A stretch of 64,000 nucleotides of DNA from Phycisphaerales bacterium (lineage in GTDB: Bacteria > Planctomycetota > Phycisphaerae > Phycisphaerales > UBA1924), in contig JADLCX010000089.1 of NCBI GenBank assembly GCA_020846975.1, forward strand, positions 62,001 through 126,000, given 5' to 3'. Of the stretch, positions 27,414-37,033 are shown piece by piece. The notes beneath the pieces are model-generated. The model saw nothing but the letters and a program-made list of their open reading frames with translations, did not search any database and was not told where the DNA came from. The position numbers were made by a program, and so were the translations under genes. Numbering within the stretch: position 1 is the stretch's first letter; each line of letters starts with the position of its first letter.

Positions 27414-27641
27414 ATGCCGACCAGGACCCCGATCGACCTCGCCCGCGCGGCCAAAGAGCACGCGAAAAAGGCCCTGGCCAAAGTGCCCGGAGTCGTGGGT
27501 ATCGGGCTGACGAAGATCAACGATCAGTACGCGCTGAAGGTCAACCTCGAAGCCGAGCTGCCCAAGACCGTCCGCGCGCCGCTCGATGTGGACGGCGTGC
27601 CGGTGACCTACGCCGTCACCGGCCCGATCCGGCCCCGCTAG
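27414..27641 (+). CDS. Small protein resembling the N-terminal domain of the adjacent protease
   Basis: 75 residues. The segment VVGIGLTKINDQYALKVNLE followed by DVDGVPVTYAVTGPIRP aligns by eye with residues 49-98 of the upstream protease (LGITRKGKTEYRLAVRLQ, then ADVCYIGRVHP). It looks like the small ferredoxin-like module that commonly sits at the N-terminus of this protease family, here encoded separately. The N-terminal 25 residues form a Lys/Ala-rich helix. Six bases separate it from the protease stop, so the two are probably co-translated. A role as inhibitor, chaperone or substrate adaptor is inference. Confidence 0.65.
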   Translation: MPTRTPIDLARAAKEHAKKALAKVPGVVGIGLTKINDQYALKVNLEAELPKTVRAPLDVDGVPVTYAVTGPIRPR

Positions 27642-27654
27642 AGCGGCTCCTCTC

Positions 27655-28509
27655 TCAGAACGTGATCCGCACCCCGAACCCGATGCCGAAGTCCAGTTCG
27701 GCCCGGTGATCGAGGTCTTCGATCAGCGGCAACTGCACCGTCAGTTCCACCGCGAAACTGCGGCCCTCGTACATCAGCCCGGGCGAGAGTCGGATCTCGT
27801 TGTCGCCGTTGGTCTCGTAGAGCCCGTTCAGTTCGGCGATGGCGTACCACGACCCCGTGGTCGCTGATGTGTACTCGCTCGGGGCGACGCGGAACAGGTA
27901 CGCCGTGTTGTACTTCAGCGCATCGCTCGACCCGTCGTTGCCGCCGAAGTTGTTGTCATCGCTCCCGCCGGTGTTGAAGGTCCAGTCGAGTTCCTGGTTG
28001 AGGCCATGCCGGCCCCGCACCATGGTCACGACCGCGCCGAAGTGCGGGTTGACGGACTGGCTGGAGAAGTCGTGGTCGTCGCCGCTGGCGACCCGGGCGC
28101 CGAAGAGCGCGGCGGCCCTCAGCGTGTCCACACCGCCCGTGTCGTCTTTGTAGAAGCGGTACTTGAACGTGAAGTCCAGATCACCGACGCCGTGGTCCGA
28201 GTCGTCACGACCTCCGGCCAGTTCCTGCGTCCGCCACTCGATCGGAACATCGAGCGTCAGCGACCACGCCCGCGCGAAGCCGTACTGCACGCTCGCCTCC
28301 GCGCGATAGAGCTCAGTCTCTTCGCTCTGGTCGCCGGGGTTAAACCCGAACCGGTAGTACGAGAACTTCGGCCTCGCCACCCAGACATCCTTCGACGGCA
28401 TCGTGGCCGCGTTGGTGTTGACGGCTTCCTGCGCGCGAGACTCGCCGGCCATCACCAGCGAACACACGATCGCGGCGGTAAAGCCCATCCATCTGCACTT
28501 GATCGTCAT
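27655..28509 (-). CDS. Outer-membrane beta-barrel protein (MetA-type transporter-like)
   Basis: 284 residues with a signal peptide ending near ESRAQ (residue ~27). The mature part shows alternating hydrophobic strands, Tyr/Phe/Trp at strand ends and a C-terminal Phe (GFGVRITF), the mark of outer-membrane barrels. Strand order and the WSLTLDVPIEWR and GVGDLDFTFKYRF segments fit the phenol-degradation MetA-like barrel family. It follows the HMA lipoprotein by 18 bases on the same strand, which suggests a metal-linked function. The substrate is not known. Convergent with the small protease-associated gene, 13 bases between stops. Confidence 0.8.
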   Translation of the reverse strand: MTIKCRWMGFTAAIVCSLVMAGESRAQEAVNTNAATMPSKDVWVARPKFSYYRFGFNPGDQSEETELYRAEASVQYGFARAWSLTLDVPIEWRTQELAGGRDDSDHGVGDLDFTFKYRFYKDDTGGVDTLRAAALFGARVASGDDHDFSSQSVNPHFGAVVTMVRGRHGLNQELDWTFNTGGSDDNNFGGNDGSSDALKYNTAYLFRVAPSEYTSATTGSWYAIAELNGLYETNGDNEIRLSPGLMYEGRSFAVELTVQLPLIEDLDHRAELDFGIGFGVRITF

Positions 28510-28527
28510 GGTGTTGCTCCTCGCGCC

Positions 28528-28941
28528 TCAGCGCTTCTCGATCTTCACCAGCGTGAACCCGGCTTCGTCGACCGCCTCGCCCAGCTGAGCCGGAGACGGG
28601 TGCGAAGAACCCGGCTTGAAGCCAACATCGACCTTCCCAGCGGACAGATCGACGTTGACCTTGCCGACACCCGGCACGCGGGCGAGTTGGTGATCAATAT
28701 TCGTGGCGCACAGCGGGCAGCCCAGGCCGTTGACCCACAGGATCGCCGAGTCGGACTCAACGGGCGACCCGCTCTTCGCGTAGGCGATGTCCGCCTCGCT
28801 CACCTTGTGCACGATTGCGTGCTCCATTGACGGGTTCTTGGCCGCGCCTCCGGACGGGCTGCAACCCAGGATCGAGGCCAAGAGGACAACGACACTCAAA
28901 CTCAACGCAGCGGACAGACCACGGCAGAGGACCGAGTTCAT
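28528..28941 (-). CDS. Heavy-metal-associated (HMA) domain lipoprotein
   Basis: 137 residues from the ATG at 28941. A hydrophobic signal ends in a lipobox-like SILGC with Cys27, so the protein should be lipidated by Lgt. Residues ~65-137 form a ferredoxin-like HMA domain with the metal-binding GLGCPLCATN motif (Cys75, Cys78), followed by VPGVGKVNVDLSAGKVDVGF, the typical second strand-turn. It would bind a soft metal such as copper or mercury outside the cytoplasm. The CPLC spacing deviates only in composition from the usual GMxCxxC. Located between a Cys-rich secreted protein and an outer-membrane barrel. Confidence 0.85.
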   Translation of the reverse strand: MNSVLCRGLSAALSLSVVVLLASILGCSPSGGAAKNPSMEHAIVHKVSEADIAYAKSGSPVESDSAILWVNGLGCPLCATNIDHQLARVPGVGKVNVDLSAGKVDVGFKPGSSHPSPAQLGEAVDEAGFTLVKIEKR

Positions 28942-29125
28942 GGGCAGACTCTCTCCGGCGCAACGCCGGGAAGCACGCGTCGGCAATCTCGCCGATGCGC
29001 AAGTAATCGACATGGGACGAGAGCGTCACAAGCAGAACAACCGCGAAGTCTCACGCGGCTGAAACTTCACGAGTTTCCCGCCGAGCGGAATACGATGCGC
29101 GCAAAGGATGCGCGGAACGCACTCG

Positions 29126-29515
29126 CTACGTTCGCCAGATGCACAGCATCGCCCGCCGCTGAAGGGCAGGCCGCGGGAAAGGCGCCCGCTCGTCCGGGAC
29201 TCCGAGATCGACATGCGAGCTCGCACACGGCGGGAGCGACAGCGGGCAGAAGCCTGCGAGGTTCAGCCAATCGCCCAGTCCACGATCGCTCGATCGCGGC
29301 GCGGGAGCGCGGTCATCATCGCGTGCCGGGCCTTCGGGCGCCCCGCCGCAGCAGCAAGCCTCTCCGCCGGCTTCGTCCGAGTCCGTTCCGCAGCAACAGC
29401 AGCACTCTTCGCCGCCGCACCGACTCGCGCACTCGCCGCCCGCCACCGGTCGCAGCATGGGCGCAGGCCAAGCCGCGGCGAGCACGAGCAGGAGGATGGC
29501 AAGGGGCTTGAGCAT
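29126..29515 (-). CDS. Small exported cysteine-rich protein, possible metal binder
   Basis: 129 residues with a good signal peptide (MLKPLAILLLVLAAAWPAP). The mature N-terminus has dense cysteines in two bursts (GGEECCCCCGTD and GEACCCGGAPEG), followed by an acidic and Arg/Pro-rich region, a CPLSLPPC pair and a C-terminus ending AMLCIWRT. Cysteine clustering together with the co-directional HMA lipoprotein and barrel suggests extracytoplasmic metal binding. A strong extended -10 (TACAAT) lies at 29550-29555, about 28 bases upstream of the ATG. No Shine-Dalgarno site is visible. The family is not recognised. Confidence 0.5.
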   Translation of the reverse strand: MLKPLAILLLVLAAAWPAPMLRPVAGGECASRCGGEECCCCCGTDSDEAGGEACCCGGAPEGPARDDDRAPAPRSSDRGLGDWLNLAGFCPLSLPPCASSHVDLGVPDERAPFPRPALQRRAMLCIWRT

Positions 29516-29549
29516 GTGGGTCGTCGGCAGAACCGCCGCTTCGAGCCTG

Positions 29550-29555
29550 ATTGTA
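29550..29555 (-). promoter_or_regulatory. Extended -10 element for the Cys-rich gene
   Basis: Minus strand reads TGGTACAAT, an extended -10 with a near-consensus hexamer; the -35 region is weak. The predicted start of transcription is near 29543. Confidence 0.4.
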
Positions 29556-29604
29556 CCACTTCGATACCTTTGGGTTGTTCCGTCCGCAACCGCGATCGAC
29601 CATG

Positions 29605-29632
29605 TTGCGATTCTTGGCGGTTTCGGTAAACT
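29605..29632 (+). promoter_or_regulatory. Possible promoter for the PD-(D/E)XK nuclease gene
   Basis: TTGCGA (29605-29610), a 16-base spacer and TAAACT (29627-29632), ending 24 bases before the nuclease ATG. Matches are moderate only. Confidence 0.3.
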
Positions 29633-29656
29633 GGACGCGTTTCCCAGATCGAAGCC

Positions 29657-30880
29657 ATGCCGTCCGAAACTGATGCTCAGATGCGTGCCTTGGAGGCATT
29701 CGTCGTCGAGAACGAAGATTTGCTGGCGCTTGAGGAGCGAATCGGACGGTTCAACATCTTCGATGCACTCGGCATCGTCCGCGCAGAGATACGACACTCG
29801 AACTTCTTGGCGTGGCTGCTGGACCCGGCAGAAAGCCATGGACAGGGTGACTTGTTCCTCAAGTCGGTGCTGATGGACTTGGCGAGACACGCTCGCAACC
29901 AGGGGTTCAATCCTCCGTTCAGCCCTGTCCATCTCGACGGCTCCGACATGGGCAGCGTCGAGATTCACCGGGAGTGGAAGAACATCGACCTGCTGATCCT
30001 GAGCCACGAACCTCCGTTCGTCATCGCGATCGAGAACAAGGTGGACTCGGGCGAGCACTCCAATCAACTCCAGCGATACGAAGAGACCGTAGCGGCTGAG
30101 TTTCCGGCGCGGCCTGCGTTGCTCGTATTCCTGACCCCAGACGGGGCCGAAGCCAGCGACGACGACTGGGTCTCGTATTCATATGCCGACCTCCACCGGG
30201 TGCTGACCCGCGTCAAGCGAACAAACTCGGGCGGCGTCGGTCCCGATGTCTCGGCGTTCCTTGACCACTACCTTCGACTGATCGAGAGCAGGATGATGGA
30301 TGACCCCCAGATCGACGAGCTGTGCCGACGCATCTACAAGAATCACCGCGCGGCAATCGACCTGATCATCGAACGAGTCGGCGCGACATCGAATCCTGTG
30401 ATGGCCGCCTTGATCGACCAACTGAACGAAAGTCCAGACAGATGGGTCATCCTGAAGTCGAGACCAAACGAGATCCGGTTCTTGCCGAAGTCTTGGCTTG
30501 AGGTTCTCCCACCTATTCGCAAGACGCGAATGAAGGACCCGAATGCACGTCGTGGCTGGCTAGTGGGATACTGGACTTGCCGGGATGACTGCCTTGAGTT
30601 CTCGATTTGGGTGCTGAAAACTGATGATCAGCACATCCGTCAGCAGGTGGTCGAACGCTTGACCTCAAACCCCGAGGAGTTTGGACTGGCTTTTCCCAAG
30701 CGACGTGCGCGGTGGATTCACGATTGGACGCAACTGCGTTGCGAGCGCGTTGCTGAGTGGACTCCGGACGCGGAGCCCGAGCTAGATGCAGTGTTGGCGG
30801 AAGTCAGGTCAAAGATGGACAAGTTTGAAGCGAGTGCTCTGCGAATTCGAGACGCGATCAAGATGTCGCTCAACACCTGA
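29657..30880 (+). CDS. PD-(D/E)XK nuclease superfamily protein (PDDEXK_4-like)
   Basis: 407 residues. The nuclease core lies in the first half: AEIRHSNFLAWLLDP (about 43-57), then WKNIDLLIL with Asp111, followed by AIENKVDSGE with Glu126 and Lys128, and a conserved Gln/Tyr (NQLQRYEE) just after. This order D...ExK...Q-Y is that of PD-(D/E)XK proteins of the PDDEXK_4 type, often found singly in variable genome regions and sometimes linked to phage defence. The C-terminal half is helical and unassigned. GC content and codon use are visibly lower than in the flanking genes, suggesting acquisition. No methyltransferase or other defence gene is adjacent. Confidence 0.8.
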   Translation: MPSETDAQMRALEAFVVENEDLLALEERIGRFNIFDALGIVRAEIRHSNFLAWLLDPAESHGQGDLFLKSVLMDLARHARNQGFNPPFSPVHLDGSDMGSVEIHREWKNIDLLILSHEPPFVIAIENKVDSGEHSNQLQRYEETVAAEFPARPALLVFLTPDGAEASDDDWVSYSYADLHRVLTRVKRTNSGGVGPDVSAFLDHYLRLIESRMMDDPQIDELCRRIYKNHRAAIDLIIERVGATSNPVMAALIDQLNESPDRWVILKSRPNEIRFLPKSWLEVLPPIRKTRMKDPNARRGWLVGYWTCRDDCLEFSIWVLKTDDQHIRQQVVERLTSNPEEFGLAFPKRRARWIHDWTQLRCERVAEWTPDAEPELDAVLAEVRSKMDKFEASALRIRDAIKMSLNT

Positions 30881-30909
30881 ACGAATTGGTCACCGCCATG
30901 CCACGAACG

Positions 30910-30937
30910 AAAAAACCCCGAGCTCGCGCCCGGGGCC
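30910..30937 (-). terminator. Intrinsic terminator of atpD
   Basis: On the minus strand a GGCCCCGGGC...GCTCGGGG hairpin is followed by six T residues. It lies 40 bases beyond the atpD stop and, read on the plus strand, could also end the nuclease transcript. Confidence 0.8.
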
Positions 30938-30974
30938 TTTGATTTCATGGCGTGACCGCCGCTTGCGGCCCGGC

Positions 30975-32438
<1,464 letters not shown>

Positions 32439-33073
32439 TCAGCGGCCTTGTGATTCGGGCCGGTTTTGGGGGAGGCAAGGATAGGTAGCCCCCCCTCCAT
32501 AGACCAGTTCGAGGCCCTCGGCGTTACGGCCGAGACGGACCACCGGCCCCTGATCCGGGGAGCAAGCCGGGGTAGGCCGGGGGAGGCGGGGGGGGTCTGA
32601 GGGGCTCCCGGCGGCCGAAGCTGGCGGACCTTGACCGCCAATACCACCTGCTCGCGGCCCTCGGATCCGAAACCGGCGACGACCGCGACGACCGTGGACT
32701 GATCGAGGGGAAGGTCGAGTTCGGCGGCAATCGACCGCGATTGGACGGTTGGCAACCCGATTTCCAGATCGCTCGGCACGGGCTGGCCTGCCGCACCCGT
32801 GCCCGTCGCGGGGTTGGGGGTCACGCGGACTTCGACCTTGTCGAGCGAGCCGGTCAGTCGCACATCGACCCGCCCCGCCGATGATGGTGTGATGAGCACC
32901 CCAAGCTGCAGACCCGAGACCGCCTCCCTGGTCTGAGGCTGGTACGCCACCGCGCTGTTGCCGACGACCGGCACCCAGTCGCTGATATAGATTGTGGTCT
33001 CGGTGGAGACGATTCCCCCCACCCCCCTCTCCCACCGCCCGTCCCCAATCCCCCGAGCCCGCATCCGCAACAT
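32439..33073 (-). pseudogene. Remnant or frameshifted gene encoding a secretin-type C-terminal domain
   Basis: Between 33010 and about 32595 one minus-strand frame has strong coding character. TTIYISDWVPVVGNSAVAY is followed by GLQLGVLITPSSAGRVDVRL, then GLPTVQSRSIAAELDLP and GSEGREQVVLAVKVRQL. This matches the order seen in the C-terminal beta-domain of GspD/PilQ-type secretins (post-gate strand, VLDVRP-like strand, LPTV...TTVRVPDGG-like strand, terminal strand). At a C8 run (about 32590) the coding signal appears to move to the frame ending at 32439 (SPDQGPVVRLGRNAEGLELVY). The N-terminal half of a secretin is absent, and the ATG at 33073 is only one possible start. Either a decayed gene, a truncated domain gene, or an assembly/homopolymer error. 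Confidence 0.45.
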
Positions 33074-33211
33074 CCCCCGCCCCGCCTTCCTCCGAGTGCT
33101 CCGCTCTCCTCGTTCCTGCCTTTGTCGTGGCCGGGCCTGGCGAACCGTCGCCCGCACTCGCCACCTGACGGTCGCGGTTCGGCTCTGCTCTGACCATACC
33201 ATCCCGCCTCC

Positions 33212-34099
33212 ATGCCCCTCACCTCGCCATCCGCTTCCATCCACCCCACCGCCGAAGTCTCGCCCGAGGCCGAGCTGGGTGAGGGTGTCGAGATCGGGCC
33301 GTACTGCTTCGTGAAGGGGCGCGTGAGGCTGGGCGCGGGCGTGAAGCTGCTGGGCAACAACTACATCGCGGGCGATGTCGGGCCGGTCGAGATCGGGGCG
33401 CGGACGGTCATCTACCCCTTCGCGTGCATCGGCTACGAGCCGCAGGACTTCAAGTTCCTGGGCGCGGGGATGAAGAGCGCGGGTGTGAAGATCGGGACCG
33501 ACTGCCTGATCCGCGAGCACGCGACGGTCCACGCGGCCTCGCACGATGCGCCGGCGCACCCCACGACGATCGGGAACAAGGTCTTCCTGATGGTCGCGAC
33601 GCACATCGCCCACGACTGCATCATCGGCAACAACGTGGTGATGGTCAACGGCGCGGGCGTCGCCGGCCACAGCGTGCTGGGCGACAACGTCACGCTCGGG
33701 GGCAACGCGGTGATCCACCAGTTCGTCCGCATCGGACGGATGGTGATGATGTCGGGCGACTGCGCGGTCAGCCTCGATGTGCCGCCCTTCTGCATGGTCA
33801 ACGAGCGCAACCGCATCGGCGGGCTCAACACCGTCGGCCTGCGTCGCGGCGGGATGGACCGCGGCGACATCACCAGGCTCCGCCGCGCGTTCCGCGACTT
33901 CCTGCGCGATCCCCTGCCGCGGAAGGCGGTGATCGAGGGCTTGACCGAACGCGGGAGGGAAGATGGCGGGTGCGCGCCCGTGGCGGAGATGGCCGCGTTC
34001 ATCGCCGCCAGCACGCGGGGCATCTGCCCCGGGATGGGCAAGGGGGTGAGGGGCGCGGGGACCAGGGGCGCGGGCGGGGATGAGGACCAGGGCGAGTAG
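33212..34099 (+). CDS. lpxA: Acyl-ACP--UDP-N-acetylglucosamine O-acyltransferase
   Basis: First committed step of lipid A synthesis in the cytoplasm. 295 residues of left-handed parallel beta-helix made from hexapeptide repeats (IHPTAEVSPEAELGEGV, IGARTVIYPFACIG, IGNNVVMVNGAGVAGHSVLG and others). The catalytic His lies in MVATHIAHDCIIGNN. The C-terminal helical domain begins at NTVGLRRGGMDRGDI, the usual LpxA boundary, and ends in a Gly-rich tail. Presence of lpxA supports an LPS-bearing outer membrane; lpxD/lpxC/fabZ are not adjacent. Start ATG is the first after the secretin-like fragment. Confidence 0.92.
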   Translation: MPLTSPSASIHPTAEVSPEAELGEGVEIGPYCFVKGRVRLGAGVKLLGNNYIAGDVGPVEIGARTVIYPFACIGYEPQDFKFLGAGMKSAGVKIGTDCLIREHATVHAASHDAPAHPTTIGNKVFLMVATHIAHDCIIGNNVVMVNGAGVAGHSVLGDNVTLGGNAVIHQFVRIGRMVMMSGDCAVSLDVPPFCMVNERNRIGGLNTVGLRRGGMDRGDITRLRRAFRDFLRDPLPRKAVIEGLTERGREDGGCAPVAEMAAFIAASTRGICPGMGKGVRGAGTRGAGGDEDQGE

Positions 34100-34145
34100 T
34101 TCGTCCGGACTGTCCAGCCCGCCCCTTGCGTGGTACTCTGCGCTC

Positions 34146-35081
34146 ATGTCGATCACGGATGATCTCCATTCCACCGCCTCGCTGTGCGTCCTCGCCAGCG
34201 GGAGCGCGGGCAACTGCTCGGTGCTGAGGCTGGAGCGCGAGGGTGTCGCGCGGCTTGTGCTGATCGACCTGGGCCTCTCGCCCAGGCGGACGTTCAGGAT
34301 GCTCGCCGATCTCGGGCACCGGCCCGACCAGATCGACCATTGCCTGCTCACGCACCTGGACGGGGACCACATGCACGCGGGATGGCGGCGGCAGATGCCG
34401 CCGCACGCGCGCATCTGGATGCACGAGCGGCACGCGCGGGCGGCGGGCACGCGGGGATGGCTGGATGATCCGTGGCGGTCGGGCGTGAGAACGTTCGAGG
34501 AGGGCGGCGGAGAGGGCGGGTTCGATGTCGAGCCCGATGTGCGTGTGCGCCCGCTGGTCATGCCGCACGATGAACTCGGCGTCGCGGCGTTCCGCCTCGA
34601 CTTCACGGGCGGTTTCGGCGGGGCGTCGCTGGGCTTTGCGACCGACCTCGGCCGCGTGCACGCCGGGCTGGCCGGGCACTTCTGCGGCGGCGGCGCCGAT
34701 CGGCCCGCCGTGGATGTCCTCGCCATCGAATCCAACTACTGCCCCGTCATGCAGCACAACTCGACGCGGCCCGATGCGCTCAAGCGCCGCGTGATGGGCG
34801 GGCACGGGCACCTGAGCAACCAGGAGGCGGTGAGCGCGATCCTGCAGATCGAGCCGCGCGAGCACGTGGTCCTCCTGCACCTCTCGCGCGAGTGCAACGA
34901 CCCGGCCATCGTGGCCGCGCTGCACGCCGGCGCGGACTACGCGCTGACGATCAGTTCGCAGGACGCGCCGACGCGGTGGGTGCGGATCGGCCGCGGCGAG
35001 CGTGCGGGGGGCACGCCCCGCGCCACGGCTCAATCGCCCGAGACGGTGGTCCGGCCGCGGACGCTGTGGTCGATGGCTTGA
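34146..35081 (+). CDS. MBL-fold metallo-hydrolase (YycJ/WalJ-like)
   Basis: 311 residues from the ATG at 34146. The N-terminal CVLASGSAGNCSVL and the metal-binding THLDGDHMHA motif (His70, Asp72, Asp74, His75) mark the YycJ-type subgroup of metallo-beta-lactamase-fold hydrolases, which include exonuclease-like enzymes. LAIESNYCP and GHGHLSNQEAV in the C-terminal half are further family matches. The first His of the common HxHxDH is replaced by the HLDGDH form. 46 bases after lpxA on the same strand. A GC-rich hairpin lies within its 3' end (35003-35025). Physiological substrate unknown. Confidence 0.88.
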   Translation: MSITDDLHSTASLCVLASGSAGNCSVLRLEREGVARLVLIDLGLSPRRTFRMLADLGHRPDQIDHCLLTHLDGDHMHAGWRRQMPPHARIWMHERHARAAGTRGWLDDPWRSGVRTFEEGGGEGGFDVEPDVRVRPLVMPHDELGVAAFRLDFTGGFGGASLGFATDLGRVHAGLAGHFCGGGADRPAVDVLAIESNYCPVMQHNSTRPDALKRRVMGGHGHLSNQEAVSAILQIEPREHVVLLHLSRECNDPAIVAALHAGADYALTISSQDAPTRWVRIGRGERAGGTPRATAQSPETVVRPRTLWSMA

Positions 35082-35141
35082 GACCGCGGGCCCGCCGCGG
35101 CACGAACACGGCCCCGGCCCGGCGCATACGCTTGGCTCCGA

Positions 35142-35600
35142 ATGAGCAAACGGACCCGCACCGCCGAACTCGAGAGCCAGACCCACGAGCGTTTTCCGAC
35201 GCACAGCGCCTCGGACCCCGGAGCGACGCGGAAACTGGCGGTCGAGGCCGCGCGCCTGGCGCAGGACGACAAGTGCACGGATATCGCGCTGCTGGATGTC
35301 CGCGGCATCTGCCAGGTCGCGGACTACATCCTGATCTGCTCGGGCAGTTCGGACCGACAGATGCGGACGACCGCGCAGGAGATCGGCGAGCTCGCCCAGG
35401 AGCACGGGTACCCGCCCTTCCGCCAGAGCGTCGACGACCGCACGACGTGGATCGTGGTGGATTGCGTGGACATCGTTGTGCACATCTTCGAGCCCGACAC
35501 GCGGGCCCACTACGACCTGGAGATGCTGTGGTCGGATGCGCCGCGGGTTGAATGGGAGCGGCCGGGCGAGGCCAACCGGGACCGGGCGGGTCTGCGCTGA
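35142..35600 (+). CDS. rsfS: Ribosomal silencing factor RsfS
   Basis: 152 residues; binds ribosomal protein L14 and prevents subunit joining under low nutrients. Family blocks present: AARLAQDDKCTDIALLDV, ADYILICSGSSDRQMRT, WIVVDCVDIVVHIFEPDTRAHYDLE (quoted in part), and a C-terminal LWSDAP. The N-terminal ~30 residues are an extra charged extension. Located between the MBL hydrolase and aroB with short gaps, all rightward, and probably co-transcribed. Confidence 0.93.
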   Translation: MSKRTRTAELESQTHERFPTHSASDPGATRKLAVEAARLAQDDKCTDIALLDVRGICQVADYILICSGSSDRQMRTTAQEIGELAQEHGYPPFRQSVDDRTTWIVVDCVDIVVHIFEPDTRAHYDLEMLWSDAPRVEWERPGEANRDRAGLR

Positions 35601-35639
35601 CTCAGCGAATCGCGAACAACCAACTGCGAACATCAAGTC

Positions 35640-36824
35640 ATGACGGGAAAGCGTGGGGACCCAGATGCCGAGAGCCAGCCGGTGCCATCCCGCACCGTGC
35701 GCGTGGACGCGCCGAGCCGCGCGTACGACGTGATCGTCGGCGACAGCATCCGTTTCAACCTCGTCGAGCCTGTTCTCGCCGCCCTGCCGGGCGCGAGGAA
35801 GGTGATCGTTTTCCGCGATGCCGGCATCGTCGATGACGGCGTGGTCACGGCGCTCCATTCGTCCCTCGACGGCGCGGGACTTGATGTCATCCACGGTCCG
35901 ATCCTTCAACCGAGCGAGCGCGTGAAGAACCTCTCGACGGTGGAACAACTCTTGGAGACGATGTCCGCGGCCAAGCTCGACCGCAATGATGCCGCCGTCG
36001 TGCTTGGCGGCGGGGTGCTGGGCGACCTGGCCGGGTTTGCCGCGGCGAGCTACCGGCGCGGCATCCGCTGGATCAATCTCCCTTCCACGCTCCTGGCGAT
36101 GGTCGATGCGTCGGTCGGCGGCAAGACCGGCGCCAACCTGACCGTGGAAGGATCGCTGAAGAAGAACATGGTCGGCGCGTTCTGGCAGCCGTCGCTCGTC
36201 GCGGTCGATGTGGGGTTGCTCCGCACTCTGGATGACCGGCACTTCCGCGCCGGGCTGGCCGAGTGCATCAAGCACGGGATGCTCGCGGCCGACTTCGGCG
36301 ATGCGGGGCTGGGCGAATGGACCGCGGTGAAGATGGCGACTCTCCTGTTGCGGGATGCGGCGGCGCTGGTCGAGCTCGTCACACGCAACATCACGATCAA
36401 GGCGGCGGTGATCGGCAAGGACGAGCGCGAGGAAGCGCCCGACGGTCAGGGCGGCCGCGCCCTGCTCAACCTCGGCCACACTTACGGACACGTGCTCGAG
36501 ACCCTTCCGGGGCTCGAGCTGCACCACGGCGAAGCGGTCGGACTCGGGCTCATCGCCGCGAGCGCCGCGGCGGTCCATGCCAAACTCGTACCATCGGGTT
36601 TCGCCGAACACACCCGCCGAACCGTTGCCGCCGCCGGGCTTCCCACGCGGGCGAACGGGCTTCGCGCCGATTCCGAACTGCTCGACCTGATGATGCACGA
36701 CAAGAAGGTGAGCGGTGGGACGCTGCGGTTGGTGCTCCCGCACGGACCGGGAAAGTGCCGGGTGCTTGCGAACCCCGCGGTCGAAACGGTTTTCGCAGGG
36801 TGGAGCGCGCTTCGGACGGGTTGA
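35640..36824 (+). CDS. aroB: 3-dehydroquinate synthase
   Basis: Second step of the shikimate pathway, cytoplasmic, NAD- and metal-dependent. 394 residues. GGGVLGDLAGFAAASYRRG is the NAD/substrate-binding block, LPSTLLAMVDASVGGKTGAN the second signature, and metal ligands occur in GLAECIKHG, NLGHTYGHVLE (His) and LHHGEAVGLG (His). The N-terminal 20 residues before the Rossmann part are longer than usual. 39 bases after rsfS; last gene of the lpxA-aroB run before a 209-base gap. Confidence 0.95.
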   Translation: MTGKRGDPDAESQPVPSRTVRVDAPSRAYDVIVGDSIRFNLVEPVLAALPGARKVIVFRDAGIVDDGVVTALHSSLDGAGLDVIHGPILQPSERVKNLSTVEQLLETMSAAKLDRNDAAVVLGGGVLGDLAGFAAASYRRGIRWINLPSTLLAMVDASVGGKTGANLTVEGSLKKNMVGAFWQPSLVAVDVGLLRTLDDRHFRAGLAECIKHGMLAADFGDAGLGEWTAVKMATLLLRDAAALVELVTRNITIKAAVIGKDEREEAPDGQGGRALLNLGHTYGHVLETLPGLELHHGEAVGLGLIAASAAAVHAKLVPSGFAEHTRRTVAAAGLPTRANGLRADSELLDLMMHDKKVSGGTLRLVLPHGPGKCRVLANPAVETVFAGWSALRTG

Positions 36825-37033
36825 CGAGCCCACCCCCACCCGCGCGGCGTCCCAAGCGCAAACTTGAACTTTCGGCTTTCAAGCGGGTGACTCGGCGGCT
36901 CCGATAACAGGACCGACCGAGGCGTGCCGGAGGCGGGGATCGCCCGAAGCGAGTGGGCTTGTGGATCGACCGGTCGCCCTTTCGCTCCGCGACCCCCCGA
37001 ACTGGTGGCGTCCTCCGAGACGAGGAACGTCCC

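Noticed and set aside
33999-36839. Open frame of 946 codons on the minus strand
   Set aside because: Antisense to lpxA end, the MBL gene, rsfS and aroB, all of which have clear family motifs. Its product is Arg/Ala/Pro-rich low complexity, as expected from high GC.
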